A DNA stretch of 64,000 nt from Salinadaptatus halalkaliphilus (GTDB lineage: Archaea > Halobacteriota > Halobacteria > Halobacteriales > Natrialbaceae), in NCBI RefSeq assembly GCF_006543045.1, contig NZ_RBZW01000014.1, positions 1-64,000 on the forward strand. Direction: 5' to 3'. The translations under genes were made by a program, and so were the position numbers. Shown here in pieces: positions 18,147 to 26,659 of this stretch. Under the pieces are notes generated by a model. The model did no database searches. It was not told where the DNA came from and saw nothing but the letters and a program-made list of their open reading frames with translations. Within the stretch, counting starts at the first letter, position 1; every line of letters starts with the position of its first letter.

Positions 18147-19577
18147 TTATCCGAGGCTTCCCTCCATCTCGAGTTCGATGAGGCGGTTGAGTTCGACGGC
18201 GTACTCGATCGGCAGTTCCTCCGTGATCGGCTCGATGAAGCCAGCGACGATCATCTTCTTGGCGTCGTCGTCGTCCAGCCCGCGACTCTGGAGGTAGAAG
18301 ATGTCCTCGTCACCGATTTTACCCACTGTGGCCTCGTGGGCGACGTCGACTTTCGACTCCTCGATCTCCATGTAGGGCATGGTGTCGCTGGTGGACTCGT
18401 TGTCGAACATCAGCGCGTCACATTCGACGGCCGTAGAGGAGTTCTCGGCGCCGTCGGCGATGTGGACGAGGCCGCGGTAGTTGGTGCGGCCGCCGTCCTT
18501 GGAGATCGACTTGGACTCGATGGTCGAACTGGTGTCTGGCGCGTTGTGGTAGACCTTCGCGCCGGTGTCGATGTCCTGGCCCTCGCCCGCAAAGGCGATG
18601 GTGATGTGGGTGTCCGTCGAGCCGCGACCCTTGAGGATCGTACACGGGTAGAGCATGGTCGCTTTCGAACCCATGCTGCCCGAGACCCACTCCATCGTGC
18701 CGTTTGCTTCGCAGATGGCGCGCTTGGTGTTCAGGTTGAACGTGTTCTTCGACCAGTTTTGGACCGTCGAGTACTGAACGTGGGCGTCCTCGCCGACGAA
18801 GACCTCGACGCCGCCGGAGTGGAGGTTGTGGGTGCCGTACTTCGGCGCGGAACAGCCCTCGATGTAGTGGACCTCCGAGCCCTCCTCGGCGATAATGAGC
18901 GTGTGCTCGAACTGCCCCATTCCCTCCGAGTTCATTCGGAAGTAGGCCTGGACCGGCATCTCGACGGTGACATCTTCTGGGACGTAGACGAACGAGCCGC
19001 CCGACCAGACGGCACCGTGGAGTGCCGCGAACTTGTTGTCGCTCGGCGGGACACAGGTCGTCATGAAGTGCTCTTTGACGAGCTCGGGATGTTCCTGGAC
19101 CGCGCGGTCCATGTTCATGAAGATGACACCTTTCTCCTCCCACTGCTCTTGCATGTTCTGGTAGACAACCTCGGACTCGTACTGGGCGCCGACGCCCGAG
19201 AGGGCGTTCTTCTCGGCTTCCGGAATGCCCAGCTTGTCGAAGGTGTCTTTGATCTCGTCGGGCAGTTCCGTCCAGTCGTCGACGCCTTCGCGCTTGTCGA
19301 CGTCCGGGCGGATATACGGGACGATCTCTTCGATGTCGAGTTCGGTCAGATCCGGCTGGCCGGGCCAGTCGGTCGGCATCGGCATGTTCTGATACTGCTC
19401 GAGTGCACGAAGCCGGCGCTCGAGCATCCAGTCTGGTTCGTCTTTGTCCTCGGAGATCATGCGGATGACCTCCTCTGTCAGGCCTTTGTCCGATCGAACC
19501 GCCGAGTTCTCCTCCTTTTTGAACTCGAATCGCGCTTCGGTGTCAGTTTCTTTGAGGTGGTCTTGTTCGGAGCTCAT
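18147..19577 (-). CDS. sufB: Fe-S cluster assembly scaffold protein SufB
   Basis: A 476-residue core scaffold of the SUF machinery. Recognisable SufB blocks include KDEPDWMLERRLRALEQY, FVYVPEDVTVEMPVQAYFRMN, EEGSEVHYIEGCSAPKY, and the C-terminal EATVGKIGDEDIFYLQSRGL. Length matches archaeal and bacterial SufB. Context: sufC 61 bp upstream and sufD 13 bp downstream on the same strand. No SufS cysteine desulfurase or SufU/SufE sulfur donor lies in this window. Confidence 0.95.
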   Translation of the reverse strand: MSSEQDHLKETDTEARFEFKKEENSAVRSDKGLTEEVIRMISEDKDEPDWMLERRLRALEQYQNMPMPTDWPGQPDLTELDIEEIVPYIRPDVDKREGVDDWTELPDEIKDTFDKLGIPEAEKNALSGVGAQYESEVVYQNMQEQWEEKGVIFMNMDRAVQEHPELVKEHFMTTCVPPSDNKFAALHGAVWSGGSFVYVPEDVTVEMPVQAYFRMNSEGMGQFEHTLIIAEEGSEVHYIEGCSAPKYGTHNLHSGGVEVFVGEDAHVQYSTVQNWSKNTFNLNTKRAICEANGTMEWVSGSMGSKATMLYPCTILKGRGSTDTHITIAFAGEGQDIDTGAKVYHNAPDTSSTIESKSISKDGGRTNYRGLVHIADGAENSSTAVECDALMFDNESTSDTMPYMEIEESKVDVAHEATVGKIGDEDIFYLQSRGLDDDDAKKMIVAGFIEPITEELPIEYAVELNRLIELEMEGSLG

Positions 19578-19638
19578 AATGTGATTGTGTATGTGGTTAC
19601 GGCTGTAGGGTTATTACAGTTGTTCTAGTCGAATTTGA

Positions 19639-20550
19639 TTACGCAGTGCCGTAGACCTCTTCGCGGACCCAGTCGTAGCCTTTGTCCTCGAGCTCCTCGG
19701 CGAGGGAGGCGTCGCCGCTTTTGGCGATCTTGCCGTCGAGCATCACGTGGACGTGATCGGGCTCGACGTAGTCGAGGATGCGCTGATAGTGGGTGATCTG
19801 GAGGATGCCGGTGCCCTGATCGTCCCGAAGCGAGTTGATTCCTTCCGAGACGTCTTGCAGCCGGTCGATGTCGAGCCCGGAGTCGATCTCGTCGAGGACG
19901 GCGACCGACGGCTCGAGGATGGCTGCCTGCAGGACCTCGTTTTGTTTCTTCTCGCCGCCGGAGAAGCCGGCGTTCAAGTATCGCTGGGCGAAGTGCTCGT
20001 CCATCTCCAGCTGTTCCATCTTTTCTTGGAGGAGCTGCTGGAACTCGGCGACGCCGACCTCACCCTCGTCCGCAGGGCCTTCCATCGGCGAGGTTTCGAA
20101 GCCGTCGTCCTCGTCTGCTTCGTCCTCGACTTCCTCCTCGTCTTCGAAGAGCTCTTCGCGCTCCTCGATCTTGGCGTTCAACGCTGTCCGGAGGAAGTTC
20201 GTCATCGTGACGCCCTCGATCTCGGCGGGATACTGAAAGCCCAGGAAGACGCCGAGTGCCGCGCGCTCGTTCGGTTCGAGGTCGAGCAGGTCCCAGGTGC
20301 GCTGGTCTTCGTCGATCTCGATGTCCTCGCCGAACTCGCCTTCCTCGAGGTGAAGCAAGACCTCACCCTCGGTGACCTCGTAGGCCGGGTGGCCGGCGAT
20401 GACCTTGGCGGTCGTCGACTTCCCGGACCCGTTCGGACCCATCAGGGCGTGGATCTCGCCCGGGTTGACCTCGAGGTCGACGCCCTCGAGAATCTGCTCG
20501 TCGCCCTCTGCTACCGCCGCGTGTAGATTGCGTAGCTCGAGACGTGCCAT
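19639..20550 (-). CDS. sufC: Fe-S cluster assembly ATPase SufC
   Basis: Soluble ABC-type ATPase that powers cluster assembly on SufBD. Walker A GPNGSGKSTTAKVIAG lies near residue 37, the signature FSGGEKKQNEVLQAA further on, and Walker B is AVLDEIDSGLDIDRL. At 303 residues it is longer than bacterial SufC (~250) because of an acidic insertion (roughly residues 128-165, EEREELFEDEEEVEDEADEDDG), a salt-adaptation-like elaboration common in haloarchaea. First gene of sufCBD; a perfect palindrome lies 46-65 bp upstream of its start. Confidence 0.95.
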   Translation of the reverse strand: MARLELRNLHAAVAEGDEQILEGVDLEVNPGEIHALMGPNGSGKSTTAKVIAGHPAYEVTEGEVLLHLEEGEFGEDIEIDEDQRTWDLLDLEPNERAALGVFLGFQYPAEIEGVTMTNFLRTALNAKIEEREELFEDEEEVEDEADEDDGFETSPMEGPADEGEVGVAEFQQLLQEKMEQLEMDEHFAQRYLNAGFSGGEKKQNEVLQAAILEPSVAVLDEIDSGLDIDRLQDVSEGINSLRDDQGTGILQITHYQRILDYVEPDHVHVMLDGKIAKSGDASLAEELEDKGYDWVREEVYGTA

Positions 20551-20595
20551 AGTACTCTGTCGTCTAATGGGTGGGCCGTCTGACTAATAACGGTT

Positions 20596-20615
20596 TCGTA
20601 TCCAATTGGATACGA
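20596..20615. promoter_or_regulatory. Perfect 20-bp palindrome in the sufC upstream region
   Basis: TCGTATCCAATTGGATACGA is a perfect dyad located just upstream of a TATA-like TTATTAGTC (minus strand, about 20582-20592) in front of sufC. The position suggests an operator for a dimeric regulator of Fe-S assembly. It does not match the usual DtxR-type TTAGG-CCTAA pattern as I know it. Which regulator binds is unknown. Confidence 0.5.
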
Positions 20616-20703
20616 TTCCGATGACGGAAGATTATTTTTCGTTACGGAAACCCACGCTGGTGGTGCTGTCGGGAGTCGTCGGATCGTTTCGAACGCCGGT
20701 GGA

Positions 20704-23700
20704 TCACATAAAATTCCCGAGGCCGGTCTGTTCCTGTCCGGTCTTGACCTCTTGCCAGGTGACCCCAAGCGCCTCGAGGATACGCTCGATCGGCCCTTTC
20801 AACGTCTTCTCGAGCATCGTGTCGTAGTCGACTTCGAACTCGGCGGGGATCTGATCGTCGTATTCGAAGCAGATGACGTCCGGATCGCGCTTGAACGCGC
20901 CATAGAGCGGGTCGGTTTGGGGATCGAACCCTTCCTCGGCTTCCATCCGCCGGAAGAACGCGGGGTCGACGCGCTCGAGGTAGAGACGTTTTGGTTTCGA
21001 CCCCCGCTGGAAGTTCGTCCCGAGCACGAGATTCGCGTATTTCGCCCCTCGGACCTGGGCCGTGTCGGTGTCGTAGTTATCCAGGCGTTTTCCGATGCCG
21101 CCCGGGATGGCGATCTCCTCGAGCGAGATGTCACCCGTGCGCACGTCCTCGATGATGCCGTTGACGTACTCCTTTGTGCCCTCGACGTCGCCTTCCTTGA
21201 CGACCATCTCGATGACGCGGTGCTGAACCTCCTTGGTGATCGGTGCGATATCCGAGCGCTGGTACTCGAAGCCGACGATGTCGACCGTGTCGACGTCTTT
21301 GCCCTCCTTCCAGGTGATGTGTCCGGCGTAGCGTTTCTTCTTGCCCGCCTGGAAGAACCGTCGGTAGAGCTTTTCGAATTCGATCTGGAAACGATGGAAA
21401 TCGGCGTTGAGTTCTTCTCGCGCGAAGTCGTCGTATCGACCGTTGATGTACTCCTCGATCTCGAAGGATTGCTCGAGGGCCTCGTCTTTGGGAACGTCCG
21501 GCCCGAGCTCGAGCATCACGCTGTCGGTGTCACCGTAGGCGACCGTGTAGTCCAACTCGTTGGCCGCCGTTTCGGTGAACTCGATCACTTCGCGCCCGGT
21601 CGCGGTGATCGCGGAGGCCGCCTCCTTGTCGTAGAGACGGAATTGTTCCCATCCAGAGACGCCGTACAGCGATTGACCGACGAACTGGAACTTGCCGTTC
21701 CGGCCTGCAAGCAGCGTGTGATTGTCCTCGACGGTAACGCAGTACACGCCGTTTTCGGCCGTACTTCGAGACGAACTTCGGTGCATTCGAAGCGTATTCT
21801 TCGAATCTTCGGTCACGTAGATTCGCCACGAACCGCTATCCCGGTTGTAGTTGGCCGTCAGACCGAGATGTGCACAGAGACGGAGCACGTCGTCTCGAAG
21901 CCGCTCGCTCGAGGTCGTGTATCGCCAGGAGTTCGTCTGTCGGTCACCGTCGCCGTCGATAAGCACCTCGAGGAATCGGCGTTTCTGTCGACGACTACAC
22001 TCGAAGACGAAGTCGGGAATTCGCTTTTCGAAGCTGTCCTCGCCACAGCGCGATGTCAGCAGATCTCCAAGGAGTTTCGACGTGACCGTGTAGGAACGAT
22101 CGTCGACGTAGTAGTCGAATCCCATGTCGTCGAGCAGTTCACCGATCGTCGCGTGGTGATCGACACCGCCGTCGGCGATCGGTAGTTTGTTCTGGGCCAG
22201 TTTCACGGTCGTCGAAGATCCACGGACGTTCTCGCCGAACTGCTTGTCTTCGGACGTGTAGACGTTCCCCTCGGTCACGAACCACGCGAGCAGGTCGAGG
22301 AACTCGTCTCCGTCGTACGTCCGGGGAATCCACTTCCGGCCAGATTCGCGGTGGATGTAGCTCGTTTCACAGACACCCTCGATATACTCCCGGTGTTCCT
22401 CGAACTCTTCGGCGGTGAAGACGTACCCCACCTGCCCGACATCGGCTTTCGACACACGATGGGGCGTCCAGCCCAGTTCCGCGGTAAACGTGTGACCATG
22501 CACGGATGGTCGAACCCAGACCTCGTACTCGCCGTCGATCAGTTTCGTCAGATCGACCTCCTGGAGTTCGTCTCCGTCTGGTCCCTCCCAGCCGTGTGGA
22601 AGTTCGTAGTTCGTCGCCCGGTCGAGGTCTCCGGCCTCGACGAAACTGTATTCGTCTTCAGTGATGCCGTTCGTCTCGTTCTTTCGAACGAGCATTCGGT
22701 GGTTCGGTGTGACGCTGAAGTCGATTTTATTCGTCTCGATGTCGATCAGGTCGCCGTCGTACTCGGGATAGGCGTGCGTTTCGACGACTGGTTTGCGCTC
22801 CAATTCGTCGGTCTCAGGATCGAGCGAATAGACCTCGTCACCGATCTCGAGGTCAGTTATGTCGCGAACACCGTGGGGTGTTAGCACCTCCGTATCCGGT
22901 GTGAAGCAGTTCATAATAACCTTTACCGCACCCTGCTGGCGGTCGTACTGCTCGTACTCGAGCGTTCCCGGTTCGTGCTCGTTTCGCAGTTCCTTCTTCT
23001 CCTCGCGCTCGGCGAGCAGTTCCGTAATCATCTCGCGCATCACGCCGTCGGGTTTTTTCCGGAAGTGAATCGGCTCGGGTTCGGTGGGCGCGACGTACGT
23101 TTCACCGTCGTACTCGCCGGGATCGACCTTCGTCTCCGGGGAGGCGTTGACCGTCGTCATACACATCGGGTACAGCGATTTGAGGTCGAGTACGGTCACG
23201 TTCTCCTTGACGCCTGTGATCGGCTCGAAGACAGCCCCACCCTCGTACTCCTCGCCGGCTTCCTGTTGGCCCTTCGAAGGGAGCGCGAACTGGCCGTGGG
23301 CCTGGTGCAGGACGTACATGTCGACCGCGTCCCCCGGCGTCGGCGCGTCCTCGAGTTTACAGCCGACGAACGCTCGCACCTCGTCCCAGAAGGGAATGAT
23401 CTGCTGGTGGCGGTCGAGTTCGACACAGAGTTCGACGTCCCGGAGATTGTACTCGAGCAGTTGTGTCGGATCGGTCTCCCAGAGGTCGCCGATGTCGCCG
23501 GCGTAGCGTTCCTTCCCGACACCTAACTCGGTCTCCCCGACGGCGTCGAGTCGGTAGGAGTCCAGTTCGGAGAAAACCATCCGCTGGTAGCCATACAGCA
23601 GGTCGAAGACGACCCGGCCCTTGATATCGGGGCCGCCCCAGTTGCTGCGCCAGACCTCGTCGACCCGCGAGAGCCGGTCGATCGAGAGGTCGTAGTCGTG

Positions 23701-24666
23701 GTGGGGACCCTGGAGTTCCTCGAGGCGGTCGAGAACGTAGGGGGCGTCGAAATCCTCGAAATTCCACCCGGTCATGATGTCTCCGTTGGTTTCACGGACG
23801 TAATCGACGAACGCCTCGAGCATCGCTTCCTCCTCCTCGAAGGCCCGAATCTCGTGGTCAATTTCGCCTTCTATGGGGTCGTAGTCGGTGATTTCGTCGG
23901 GGATCTCGCCGTCGCCATCGGGCGCGTCGAACAGCCACATGACGTACTCGTCGCGATAGGAGTCGTGGCTCGTGAGACAGACGATCGGCTCTTCGCCGTC
24001 CTCGGGGAACCCGTGGCGGTCCTCGACCTCGATGTCGAACGTCAGGACGCGAGGCTCCGCGTCGACATCTACGGCCTCGACTTCCTCGTGGGGGACGACC
24101 AGCGAATCGTCGTCCGCGCGTCGCTCCGGCACCCGAATGCCGCTGCGGATGTCCTTGTCGATCAGAAACCGGTTCGGAAAGAGGATGTCCGCCTCGTAGT
24201 GCTCGAAGTCGTCACGAATCTGCCCGACGTCGCGTGGCGTCTGGCCGAAGATCTTCGTCAGTTTCTCGCCACGAATACTCTCATAGGGCTCCTCGTTCCG
24301 GTCGAGTTCGCGGCTGTCGGTGAGGCGATCGTAGGCCTCTTCGGGCGGCCGCTCGAGGCTGTCGGTCGGCGCGTAAAAGTATGGGCGAAAGCCGACGACC
24401 TGGACGTGCTCGAGCGTGCCCGCAGGCGTGCGCCCGAAGACGTGCATGATCGGTCGTTCCTCGTCGCCGTAGCCGGCGATCGTGTAGTCGACCTGCATCA
24501 CGGCGAGCTCGAGTGTCCCCTCGGGGTCCGGAAGCGTCTCCGCGACGACGTCGATTACCTCGGTCGCGTCGGTCCCACCGTTGCCCGCGACGGCAACTGC
24601 CTCTTCGTCCGGCCGGTCGTCTCCCCCGGAAAACTCGGTAAGTCCGGTCTGGCCCGCCTCAGTCAT
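20704..24666 (-). CDS. polB: Family B DNA polymerase with an in-frame intein
   Basis: Replicative DNA polymerase with 3'-5' proofreading. Translated length is 1320 residues, of which 412 form an intein, leaving a 908-residue enzyme. Exonuclease motifs are seen as TFDIEVED (Exo I), GWNFEDFDAPYVLDR (Exo II) and YNLRDVELC (Exo III). Polymerase motifs are DLKSLYPMC (A), the intein-split VKVIMN/SLYGVSG (B) and YGDTDS (C). The C-terminus QTGLGNFM fits a PCNA-interacting PIP box. I start at ATG 24666 (MTEAGQTGLTEF); the frame extends upstream to 24771, but a TATA-like GGTTTTATTCG sits ~27 bp before 24666. The gene faces away from a small DUF7331-like gene. Confidence 0.95.
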   Translation of the reverse strand: MTEAGQTGLTEFSGGDDRPDEEAVAVAGNGGTDATEVIDVVAETLPDPEGTLELAVMQVDYTIAGYGDEERPIMHVFGRTPAGTLEHVQVVGFRPYFYAPTDSLERPPEEAYDRLTDSRELDRNEEPYESIRGEKLTKIFGQTPRDVGQIRDDFEHYEADILFPNRFLIDKDIRSGIRVPERRADDDSLVVPHEEVEAVDVDAEPRVLTFDIEVEDRHGFPEDGEEPIVCLTSHDSYRDEYVMWLFDAPDGDGEIPDEITDYDPIEGEIDHEIRAFEEEEAMLEAFVDYVRETNGDIMTGWNFEDFDAPYVLDRLEELQGPHHDYDLSIDRLSRVDEVWRSNWGGPDIKGRVVFDLLYGYQRMVFSELDSYRLDAVGETELGVGKERYAGDIGDLWETDPTQLLEYNLRDVELCVELDRHQQIIPFWDEVRAFVGCKLEDAPTPGDAVDMYVLHQAHGQFALPSKGQQEAGEEYEGGAVFEPITGVKENVTVLDLKSLYPMCMTTVNASPETKVDPGEYDGETYVAPTEPEPIHFRKKPDGVMREMITELLAEREEKKELRNEHEPGTLEYEQYDRQQGAVKVIMNCFTPDTEVLTPHGVRDITDLEIGDEVYSLDPETDELERKPVVETHAYPEYDGDLIDIETNKIDFSVTPNHRMLVRKNETNGITEDEYSFVEAGDLDRATNYELPHGWEGPDGDELQEVDLTKLIDGEYEVWVRPSVHGHTFTAELGWTPHRVSKADVGQVGYVFTAEEFEEHREYIEGVCETSYIHRESGRKWIPRTYDGDEFLDLLAWFVTEGNVYTSEDKQFGENVRGSSTTVKLAQNKLPIADGGVDHHATIGELLDDMGFDYYVDDRSYTVTSKLLGDLLTSRCGEDSFEKRIPDFVFECSRRQKRRFLEVLIDGDGDRQTNSWRYTTSSERLRDDVLRLCAHLGLTANYNRDSGSWRIYVTEDSKNTLRMHRSSSRSTAENGVYCVTVEDNHTLLAGRNGKFQFVGQSLYGVSGWEQFRLYDKEAASAITATGREVIEFTETAANELDYTVAYGDTDSVMLELGPDVPKDEALEQSFEIEEYINGRYDDFAREELNADFHRFQIEFEKLYRRFFQAGKKKRYAGHITWKEGKDVDTVDIVGFEYQRSDIAPITKEVQHRVIEMVVKEGDVEGTKEYVNGIIEDVRTGDISLEEIAIPGGIGKRLDNYDTDTAQVRGAKYANLVLGTNFQRGSKPKRLYLERVDPAFFRRMEAEEGFDPQTDPLYGAFKRDPDVICFEYDDQIPAEFEVDYDTMLEKTLKGPIERILEALGVTWQEVKTGQEQTGLGNFM
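21673..22908 (-). other. Intein with DOD homing endonuclease in polymerase motif B
   Basis: Residues 587-998 of PolB. It begins with Cys (CFTPDTEVLTPHG) directly after VKVIMN and ends with KFQFVGQ directly before the Ser of SLYGVSG, so splicing restores NSLYG. Splicing block B is SVTPNHRM, with the TxxH pattern. LAGLIDADG-type motifs are LLAWFVTEG (~206 of the intein) and FLEVLIDGDG (~312), indicating a homing endonuclease that looks intact. The last residue is Gln and the penultimate Gly, instead of the common His-Asn. The boundaries are fixed by polymerase motif conservation on both sides. Confidence 0.93.
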
Positions 24667-24687
24667 GATATCGGGATTGGCAGCCGG

Positions 24688-24698
24688 CGAATAAAACC
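24688..24698 (-). promoter_or_regulatory. TATA-like element of polB
   Basis: Minus-strand GGTTTTATTCG is centred about 27 bp upstream of the chosen polB ATG, the spacing expected of a leaderless archaeal transcript. It supports ATG 24666 over the longer frame. Confidence 0.5.
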
Positions 24699-24793
24699 CC
24701 TTTCTCTCGCGTCGGCCCCGACTGCCAGCGGCACTTGCAGGAGCAACAAGACATATAATGTGGTAACACATACCATAGGATCAGGTGTTCGAT

Positions 24794-24967
24794 ATGTCTA
24801 CGCAAGCCGACGACGAGACGGACGGAGTCGAGTCGCGATCTGAACCTGCCGGAACCGCGACGATCGAGGCCTACGAGACGGACGATGGGATGGTCTTATA
24901 CGATGCCGAAAATCCGCTGGCGTGGGTCGAAACCTCGCGAGCGATCGCCCTCGAGGAACTCGCCTGA
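24794..24967 (+). CDS. Small conserved haloarchaeal protein (DUF7331-like)
   Basis: A 57-residue acidic protein: MSTQADDETDGVESRSEPAG, then TIEAYETDDGMVLYDAENPLAWVETSRAIAL. The YETDDG..LYDAENPLAWV core matches, to my recollection, the DUF7331 family of small haloarchaeal proteins with unknown role. Its start lies 127 bp from the polB start in the opposite direction. An AT-rich stretch (ACATATAATG, about 24750-24760) sits in the shared region. No catalytic motif is visible. Confidence 0.7.
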   Translation: MSTQADDETDGVESRSEPAGTATIEAYETDDGMVLYDAENPLAWVETSRAIALEELA

Positions 24968-25029
24968 AATCGTTCGCGTTTTCGACTGAAACGCCAATCC
25001 TTTTCTCACCGCTCGCCAAGCGTTCGACT

Positions 25030-25530
25030 GTGGTATTCGATCGGACCGAGCACGAACCCGACGAGGACGATCCGGAAGCTGACTTTCGGGATCCCGATAG
25101 CGATTCGCTGACGATTCCGCGAGTCGAGACCGAGGATGCGGGCTCGGGCCTCGGATCGGAGCTGCGCGAGGAGTTCGAATCCGAAGCAAAGACGGGACTC
25201 GAGGAGATGGGCGAAGAGAGCGATGTCCCGCCTGCCCTCCTCAAGACCTTCTGGGCGGTGGTACTCGTCGTCAACGGTGCAGTCCTCGCGTTCGCGCTCG
25301 GTCTCATGCTGATACTGTTCCAGGGGGATCTCTCTCGAGGCGGCGCCCTGATCGTCGGTGGCGGCGTCTTGTTGGCTTTCGCCGCTCGGCGCTATCGTGG
25401 CTACCGACGCTCGAGCGACGAGTCGGAACGCGACACCGAGAAATCGACGGCCGAAGCGTCGGAAAACACTGGTGGTGAGGATCCGGCGGATGACGAACCG
25501 CGACAGAGCGAAAACAGCGACGACGCGTAG
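25030..25530 (+). CDS. Two-helix membrane protein of unknown function
   Basis: I start this at GTG 25030 (MVFDRTEHEPDEDDPEADF), because the frame further upstream overlaps the end of the previous gene and is not acidic. The 166-residue product has an acidic N-terminal half and two adjacent hydrophobic helices (FWAVVLVVNGAVLAFALGLML and GALIVGGGVLLAFAA) connected by a short loop. A charged tail rich in Glu, Ser and Asp follows. Both termini would lie in the cytoplasm. No family function is recognised. It is convergent with pstB. Confidence 0.65.
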   Translation: MVFDRTEHEPDEDDPEADFRDPDSDSLTIPRVETEDAGSGLGSELREEFESEAKTGLEEMGEESDVPPALLKTFWAVVLVVNGAVLAFALGLMLILFQGDLSRGGALIVGGGVLLAFAARRYRGYRRSSDESERDTEKSTAEASENTGGEDPADDEPRQSENSDDA

Positions 25531-25550
25531 GCGCGGTTCCGATCAGCGGA

Positions 25551-26411
25551 TCAGCCGAACTTGCCGGTGATGTAGTCTTCGACGCGGTCGCTTTCGGGAT
25601 TTTCGAAGATCTTGTCCGTGTCGTCGAACTCCACGAGGTGACCGCCGGTCAGGAAAACGGCGGTCTTATCTGAGATTCGCGCCGCCTGCTGCATGTTGTG
25701 TGTGACGATGACGACCGTATACTCCTCGGCTAACTCCTCGACGAGATCCTCGATTTTCGAAGTCGCGACGGGATCGAGCGCGCTCGCGGGTTCGTCCATC
25801 AGGATGACCTCCGGGTCGGGTGCGATCGCGCGGGCGATACAGAGGCGCTGTTGTTGGCCGCCCGAGAGATCGAGGCCGCTCGAGTCGAGTTGGTCTTCGA
25901 CTTCCTCGAGCAGTGCGGCCCGCTCTAAGGCCGTCCGTACCTGTTGCTCGACGTTCTCGTCTTGGTCCTGTACACGAAGTCCGTAGGCGACGTTGTCGAA
26001 GATGCTCTTGGGGAACGGATTGGGTTTCTGAAACACCATGCCGATCTTCCGACGTAAGGCGACGGGATCGACGTCCTCGTCGTAGACGTTTTTTCCGTGA
26101 AAGGACAGCTCTCCGTCGACGCGAGCGATGTCGATGAGATCGTTCATCCGGTTGATCGAGCGCAGGAACGTCGACTTCCCGCAGCCGGAGGGCCCGATGA
26201 GCGCGGTCACCTGTCGTTCCGGAATCGTCATGTCGATTCCATCAAGCGCCTGGTCGTCGCCGTAGTAGACGTCGAGATCACGTGATTCGATGACGGGATC
26301 GGCCACGCGAGACGAACCGAGCGACCCGTCGTCAACGCTCGTCGCGGTCGACTGCTGGTCGTCGGCTGCGGACTTGGATACGGTTCGTGGGGCCTCTCCG
26401 TTCGCAGTCAT
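25551..26411 (-). CDS. pstB: Phosphate ABC transporter ATP-binding protein PstB
   Basis: ATPase of the high-affinity phosphate importer. Walker [21 protein letters not shown], the [33 protein letters not shown] block and [19 protein letters not shown] match PstB closely; NRMNDL after Walker A is diagnostic. The open frame allows a GTG at 26513; I prefer ATG 26411 ([15 protein letters not shown]), though the longer form cannot be excluded. It lies 249 bp downstream of the sensor kinase with its own TATA-like element, so it is probably also transcribed separately from pstS-C-A. Confidence 0.93.
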   Translation of the reverse strand: MTANGEAPRTVSKSAADDQQSTATSVDDGSLGSSRVADPVIESRDLDVYYGDDQALDGIDMTIPERQVTALIGPSGCGKSTFLRSINRMNDLIDIARVDGELSFHGKNVYDEDVDPVALRRKIGMVFQKPNPFPKSIFDNVAYGLRVQDQDENVEQQVRTALERAALLEEVEDQLDSSGLDLSGGQQQRLCIARAIAPDPEVILMDEPASALDPVATSKIEDLVEELAEEYTVVIVTHNMQQAARISDKTAVFLTGGHLVEFDDTDKIFENPESDRVEDYITGKFG

Positions 26412-26573
26412 AGAACGTACGACACCCTTGGCACTCGAGCAGTTACTTGTTCCGGATTCGATCGACTGCGACTCGGAACTGGGCGTCGGCGTTGCGGGTC
26501 GGTCCGTTTCCACAACCCCACAGGCTCGACCCGATACTCGTCGTGGTGCATATCGAACCGTTGTCGGTCGAAC

Positions 26574-26640
26574 TAAAATACGATACTATGAGGAGTCAGT
26601 AGGAAACTAGATCTCTCCATACGGCCATATAGTCCTATGT
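26574..26640 (-). promoter_or_regulatory. Candidate phosphate-responsive promoter of pstB
   Basis: Minus strand. A TATA-like CGTATTTTAG (26573-26582) precedes pstB. About 40-60 bp further upstream lies CTACATAGGACTATATGG, sharing the 10-mer TACATAGGAC with the site upstream of pstS (plus strand, near 31400), in opposite orientation relative to the gene. The shared motif at two pst promoters suggests a common regulator; this is inference. Confidence 0.4.
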
Positions 26641-26659
26641 AGCCGAGGCCGACGATCGG

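Noticed and set aside
21673-22908. Independent homing-endonuclease gene inside polB
   Set aside because: It is in frame, has splice-junction residues, and the polymerase motif B is restored on removal, so it is an intein.
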